The notes under the pieces are model-generated. The model saw only the letters and a program-made list of their open reading frames with translations, was not told where the DNA came from and ran no database searches. 9,544 bases of DNA from CAZTLI01 sp964614375. GTDB lineage: Bacteria; Chloroflexota; Anaerolineae; Aggregatilineales; Phototrophicaceae. The position numbers and the translations under genes were made by a program. Where the stretch lies: contig CAZTLI010000188.1 of NCBI GenBank assembly GCA_964614375.1, forward strand, positions 1-9,544, in the 5' to 3' direction. Of the stretch, positions 5,934 through 9,544 are shown in pieces; positions within the stretch are counted from its first letter, which is position 1, and each line of letters begins with the position of its first letter.

Positions 5934-8033
5934 ATGACAAATGACGAAATGATACACAACAATCACAAATCTAAATGGGCGGTACTGCTGGATGCCTGTG
6001 GCGATGTTCTGCGGACAAAGGCACAAGACGGTGAGACCATTCGCGATCAAGTTGATGCGCGCACTTATACCATCAACGAGGCCGCCAAACGCCTGGGACT
6101 GCGAGCGCAAACCATCGAACACGGCATCAGTAAAGGGGTCATCGTTACCCTCACCGACCCGGACGGGCGCACGCTCATTCCTGCAAAAGATGTGGAATCC
6201 GCTTATCACGACGCAGCAGTATACGAAACCATCGCTGAATATGAACGGCTGAAAATCAATGATCTGGTCACAGCCAGCGGCCTCCCCCATCATGTTGTAC
6301 GCCAACGTTTGCAAAAAGCGCAGGTCAGCGAGACAAAACCACGCTGGGGGCAAATTCGCGGGCACTGGAATTTGCCGGATACGCTGCGTGAATTTCATAA
6401 ACTGCTGCAAACACGCAAACAAGACCGTCGAGCATCCCGGCGCGCGACCAGAGATAAGCGGCGCGAATCCCGGCGTGAAGAGCAAAAACAGCGCAACGAA
6501 CTGCGCCAGAGGCTGGTTGAAGCCTTTCCAACATGGCAGCACGCAGACCGCTTTGAGCAGCAAATCCTGCTGCATGTTGGCACGCCTAACAGCGGCAAAA
6601 CACACGACGCACTCAACGCGCTGGTCGATGCAGAAGAAGGCTGGTATCTTGCACCCCTGCGTTTGCTGGCATTTGAGGTTTTTGACCGCCTCAACGCGCG
6701 AGGTGTGCCGTGCAACTTGCTCACAGGTGAAGAGTTCATCCCCATTCCGGGCGCGACAATCACGTCTGCAACGATTGAAATGTTCAATCCGCAGCAAAGC
6801 GGTGAATGCGTCATCATCGACGAAGCGCAAATGCTGGCGGACTCAGATCGTGGTTGGGCGTGGACGCGCGCCATGATGGAATCGCGCGCCCCGGAAATGC
6901 ACATCATCGGCCCGCCAACCGCCGAAAAACTCATCAAAGATATGGCAGAGGCCGCCGGACTCGCGCTTGGCACAATCTATCACGAGCGACTTACACCGAT
7001 TCGTCTGGCAGAAAAGCCCTGGTCGCTCAACAATTTACCCAAACACACGATTCTGGTCGCATTCTCACGGCGGATGGTACTGCATCTCAAAAATGAACTG
7101 GAAGAGAAAAACCGCAGCGTCTCGGTGGTCTACGGCAGTCTCCCGCCAGAAGTCCGCCGCAAACAAGCTGACCGCTTCGCCAATGGCGAGACAGACATTT
7201 GCATTGCGACAGACGCGGTTGGTATGGGTTTAAATCTGCCCGCAGATTGTGTGTGCTTCTATGAACTGGAAAAATTTGATGGGCGCAATATACGCGCTCT
7301 GCGACCCGAAGAGGTGCAGCAAATAGGCGGACGTGCAGGTCGTTATGGTTTATCACGCGATGGCATCATTGGCGCCACCACCAAACGCGACCTGAAACTG
7401 CTGCACAAACTCTATCATCAACCTGCTACTGTTTTGACTCACGCGCGCGTCGCCCCAACAGTAGAAGACCTCGCGATGATCCCCGGCAGATTGGCGGATC
7501 AACTGGTTGTGTGGTCGGAATTGCAATCAATCCCGGCTTCCATGCGGCGGGTCATCAAAACGGCGGATATGGCAGAACGCATTGAACTCGCGCGGATGTT
7601 GACCGATGAAGAAGTCGAGCACCTCGGACTCGGCGCGGCTATCACACTGGTTAATGCGCCAACCCGCCGCAGCAGCCGCGGCTACTGGCGGGAGTGTGCC
7701 ACAGCCATCCTGAAAGACTATGCCATGCCTTTGCCCCCGATGCCGCCTGTCGAAATTGTGGATGGTGTAGACCTCGAATATGCCGAAACCTGTATCTCCT
7801 GTGCGGATATTTATCTCTGGCTATCACGCCGCCGCGAATTTACCCTGTATGGGGTTGATGAAGATGAGGTGCGGTCGCTGCGTAAATCATGGTCGATGGA
7901 TATTGATGCGGCGTTGGTCAAAAAGATTGATACCGGACGCCGCTGCCCGGAATGCAATCGTCCACTTTCGCTACGACATAAACATCGGCTGTGCGATGCC
8001 TGTTTCTTTGAAGGCGAGAGTATTTGGGAATAG
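5934..8033 (+). CDS. Suv3-like DExH RNA helicase with N-terminal HTH-like segments and C-terminal zinc ribbon
   Basis: An ATP-dependent helicase of the Suv3 family, which unwinds RNA (in mitochondria with a 3' exonuclease). From ATG 5934 it has 699 residues. Residues 43-90 (TYTINEAAKRLGLRAQTIEHGI onwards) resemble an excisionase/MerR-type HTH; 106-130 (KINDLVTASGLPHHVVRQRL) look like a second HTH. A linker at 160-193 has 16 Lys/Arg in 34 residues. The helicase core has HVGTPNSGKT (Walker A, 216-223), YLAPLRLLAFEV, LLTGEE, IIDEAQML (DEAQ 296-299; Suv3 usually DEIQ), DRGWAWTRAMM, VAFSRR, YGSLPPEVRRKQADRF, ATDAVGMGLNLP (425-436), and QIGGRAGRYG (463-472). CPEC (671-674) and CDAC (687-690) form a likely zinc ribbon. 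The frame is open from TTG 5844, but those 30 residues look unlike the rest. No ribosome site is clear at 5934 or 5949, so the exact start is uncertain. Confidence 0.93.
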   Translation: MTNDEMIHNNHKSKWAVLLDACGDVLRTKAQDGETIRDQVDARTYTINEAAKRLGLRAQTIEHGISKGVIVTLTDPDGRTLIPAKDVESAYHDAAVYETIAEYERLKINDLVTASGLPHHVVRQRLQKAQVSETKPRWGQIRGHWNLPDTLREFHKLLQTRKQDRRASRRATRDKRRESRREEQKQRNELRQRLVEAFPTWQHADRFEQQILLHVGTPNSGKTHDALNALVDAEEGWYLAPLRLLAFEVFDRLNARGVPCNLLTGEEFIPIPGATITSATIEMFNPQQSGECVIIDEAQMLADSDRGWAWTRAMMESRAPEMHIIGPPTAEKLIKDMAEAAGLALGTIYHERLTPIRLAEKPWSLNNLPKHTILVAFSRRMVLHLKNELEEKNRSVSVVYGSLPPEVRRKQADRFANGETDICIATDAVGMGLNLPADCVCFYELEKFDGRNIRALRPEEVQQIGGRAGRYGLSRDGIIGATTKRDLKLLHKLYHQPATVLTHARVAPTVEDLAMIPGRLADQLVVWSELQSIPASMRRVIKTADMAERIELARMLTDEEVEHLGLGAAITLVNAPTRRSSRGYWRECATAILKDYAMPLPPMPPVEIVDGVDLEYAETCISCADIYLWLSRRREFTLYGVDEDEVRSLRKSWSMDIDAALVKKIDTGRRCPECNRPLSLRHKHRLCDACFFEGESIWE

Positions 8034-8091
8034 ACCTAAACGAACCTTGCCTTGCAGCAAACCGATTATCGCGTACACTTTGTTCAGATAT

Positions 8092-8119
8092 TTGACTTTG
8101 CCGGGCAATCAGATATAGA
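8092..8119 (+). promoter_or_regulatory. Candidate promoter for the membrane protein gene, with a palindrome in the spacer
   Basis: TTGACT (8092-8097) and TATAGA (8114-8119) are separated by 16 bases, predicting transcription start near 8126. If the duplicated bases around the N gap are collapsed, this lies about 25 bases before the ATG of the membrane protein. The spacer contains the perfect palindrome TTGCC-G-GGCAA (8098-8108), a classic position for a repressor or MerR-type regulator. Confidence 0.45.
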
Positions 8120-8132
8120 TTCGCCCTAATTA

Positions 8133-8187
8133 TGAACATTGGATGCGTTCATGCTGAGGATACTGACGGCACCGCTGCACCTGCCAC
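8133..8187 (+). repeat. 55-base direct repeat, copy 1 (left of gap)
   Basis: These 55 bases, starting TGAACATTGG and ending CACCTGCCAC, are identical to 8288-8342 and stop exactly at the N run. The repeat length equals a common de Bruijn graph k-mer size, so I read both copies as the same locus seen at the ends of two adjoining contigs. It contains a copy of the membrane-protein ATG at 8151. Confidence 0.95.
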
Positions 8188-8287
8188 NNNNNNNNNNNNN
8201 NNNNNNNNNNNNNNNNNNNNNNNNNNNNNNNNNNNNNNNNNNNNNNNNNNNNNNNNNNNNNNNNNNNNNNNNNNNNNNNNNNNNNNN
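8188..8287. other. Scaffold gap of 100 Ns
   Basis: Exactly 100 unknown bases, the conventional length for a gap of unknown size. Because the two flanks are identical over 55 bases, the true gap length is probably negative: the contigs overlap by 55 bases and should be merged. Reading frames drawn through the Ns are meaningless. Confidence 0.97.
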
Positions 8288-8342
8288 TGAACATTGGATG
8301 CGTTCATGCTGAGGATACTGACGGCACCGCTGCACCTGCCAC
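8288..8342 (+). repeat. 55-base direct repeat, copy 2 (right of gap)
   Basis: Identical to 8133-8187 and beginning exactly at the first base after the N run. This copy is continuous with the membrane-protein reading frame and holds its likely ATG at 8306. Confidence 0.95.
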
Positions 8343-9544
8343 GATTACTTTTTGACCAAATACGCACCCTACCCTATCAAACATTGCATCTTTTCGAGGC
8401 GGTACTGGTAGGCGTGTTTTTCATTCAAGGCTTACGGTATCTCATCGGTATCCTCTATGCACACGTTTCCAGCGCCGCCCTCGTCAGCGTATTACCACCC
8501 GCTACCGTAGACCCGGCTACTAGAGGCTTTGTCGATCCCGCGATAGTGACCGGTGAAATCGGCTTTCTGGGCTTCATGGTCGGATTACCTATCTTAGCCC
8601 TATTGCTGGGGCGAATCCGCTGGATGTTTTTGCTTGCCATTCTTCTGGCAGCTATTGGACGCGCCATCATGGTGCTGCCCGGTGCCCCGCTATCGCCCGC
8701 CATTGGCGCTTCACTAGCGATGGGTGGTGGTTTGCTCTATATCACTCTGATCATTATGCAGCGGATGTGGGTACTACCCTATCTCTTTATTTTGAGCATA
8801 AGTATTGACCAACTGTTTCGTGCCGAAGGCGACACGCTGGATGTATCGTGGTCTACCTCGTATGCCATGCCACAGACAATCTTGACTATTCTTGTAATTG
8901 TACTGGGGATAATCAATATCGTTCAGGCACATCGCATGAGCGATTCATCCGCAGAGAGAGCAGCGTCGTCACGCGGTTTGCTGTCTTTTTGGAGCGGTAT
9001 TGGCATGGGCGCACTGCTCTTTTTGCAGTTGTCATTATTAGCATTGCCCAACGCTGTGGCTGGACGTGCGGATGTTGATTACACCATCTTCGTACCTCTG
9101 GTACTCGCGGCTACGCTCTTGCCATTGATACCGTGGGTACGGGGGCGGGCGCGCTTGTTCATTGGTTATTTCGACAGCGGTACCCGTGGATGGGTCTGGC
9201 TGTTGATTTTGGCATTGGCTATTGTCATTGGTCTGCGCGTCCGCAATGTTAGTCTGGGTCAGGTTGGCGTTTTGCCCGTAGGCGGTGCGGCGCTTATTGT
9301 GGGACAATTTGCCGCGAATCTCATCTGGTGGTGGCTCGCCCGCCCCAAAGCCGAGCGTGAACGCAATTTCACGGGGTTGTGGGTTGTCGCTGCGATTTTC
9401 TCGTTTGGACTACTGGCAACGTTCGACTTTTTCACATATGAATATGCGTTTGTTCGCAACTTCTCGCCCGATTTCGACATCCTGAATAATTTCTTGACTC
9501 CCCTACTGCGCGGATTTCGGGGGATGGGGCTGGTCGTGCTGTTG
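8306..9544 (+). CDS. Polytopic membrane protein, 3' end outside the window
   Basis: A plus-strand frame stays open for 413 codons from ATG 8306 to the last base, with no stop, so the gene continues past the window. The protein begins MLRILTAPLHLPRLLFDQIR and contains about 11-12 hydrophobic helices: roughly 30-52, 84-102, 105-123, 130-150, 155-170, 190-206, 228-247, 258-277, 295-310, 320-343, 356-375 and one starting near 405. A hydrophilic loop at 207-224 (HRMSDSSAERAASSRG) splits the helices. I recognise no family motif. It might be the membrane half of a protein with a soluble C-terminal domain, such as a phosphatase or endonuclease-like domain, but that part is not visible. The in-frame alternative start TTG 8297 adds three codons. 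The ribosome site is weak (GGA about 8 bases upstream). After merging the 55-base duplication, the promoter at 8092-8119 fits it well. Confidence 0.85.
   Translation, partial: MLRILTAPLHLPRLLFDQIRTLPYQTLHLFEAVLVGVFFIQGLRYLIGILYAHVSSAALVSVLPPATVDPATRGFVDPAIVTGEIGFLGFMVGLPILALLLGRIRWMFLLAILLAAIGRAIMVLPGAPLSPAIGASLAMGGGLLYITLIIMQRMWVLPYLFILSISIDQLFRAEGDTLDVSWSTSYAMPQTILTILVIVLGIINIVQAHRMSDSSAERAASSRGLLSFWSGIGMGALLFLQLSLLALPNAVAGRADVDYTIFVPLVLAATLLPLIPWVRGRARLFIGYFDSGTRGWVWLLILALAIVIGLRVRNVSLGQVGVLPVGGAALIVGQFAANLIWWWLARPKAERERNFTGLWVVAAIFSFGLLATFDFFTYEYAFVRNFSPDFDILNNFLTPLLRGFRGMGLVVLL

Noticed and set aside
5910..6973. Minus-strand frames of 306 and 192 codons opposite the helicase.
   Set aside because: The plus-strand helicase motifs cover the same bases, and the minus-strand translations are Cys/Arg/Ser-rich without any domain pattern.
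8133..8342. The 55-base direct repeat as a biological repeat, attachment site or target duplication around a mobile element.
   Set aside because: Both copies end exactly at the N run, and the length fits an assembler k-mer overlap; no transposase or integrase gene is nearby.
8126..8367. Minus-strand frames crossing the N gap.
   Set aside because: They are built through 100 unknown bases and repeat the duplicated 55-mer twice, so they are artefacts of the gap.

Overview
The window looks like a bacterial chromosome fragment from a metagenome-type scaffold. Base composition is close to balanced. The best guess at source is a Chloroflexota (Anaerolineae-like) bacterium. That rests on the gene mix: a Suv3-like helicase with extra DNA-binding-type domains, an FHA plus winged-helix regulator, a K+-dependent membrane pyrophosphatase, and a MiaA with a Chloroflexota-like variant core. 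The assignment is inference, because no rRNA or marker tree is available here. I see no tRNA, rRNA, CRISPR array, insertion sequence or phage gene.

Layout. On the minus strand, 164-2491 encodes a membrane-integral ion-pumping pyrophosphatase (hppA). It has its own candidate promoter (2577-2604), a strong ribosome binding site and a rho-independent terminator (101-134). A divergent 218-base intergenic region separates it from a plus-strand cluster: yraN (2710-3066), miaA (3038-3991, overlapping yraN) and a small exported or membrane-anchored protein of unknown function (3999-4673). The spacing suggests one operon. Next is a regulator with an N-terminal FHA domain and a C-terminal OmpR-type winged helix (4840-5526). 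It has a perfect TATAAT and an inverted repeat in its leader. A 400-base stretch without a confident gene follows. It holds a short reading frame with a metallophosphoesterase-like GDLHDDW motif, possibly a remnant. Then comes a large Suv3-family DExH helicase (5934-8033), with HTH-like segments and a very basic linker at the N-terminus and a C-terminal four-cysteine zinc ribbon. Its start is preceded by a dyad and by three TACAC repeats spaced exactly 17 bases apart.

The right end is affected by an assembly gap. A run of 100 Ns (8188-8287) is flanked on both sides by the same 55 bases, so it is almost certainly an unmerged contig overlap rather than real missing DNA. When the copies are collapsed, a good promoter (8092-8119) lies just upstream of a long polytopic membrane protein (8306-9544). 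That protein runs off the window end without a stop codon.

Functionally, the genes cover membrane energetics (hppA), tRNA modification (miaA), a nuclease-like protein (yraN), phospho-dependent transcription control (FHA-wHTH), RNA unwinding or turnover (Suv3-like) and two envelope proteins of unknown role. The Suv3-like fusion with its upstream repeat array is the most unusual element. I do not see a convincing new multigene defence or mobile system.
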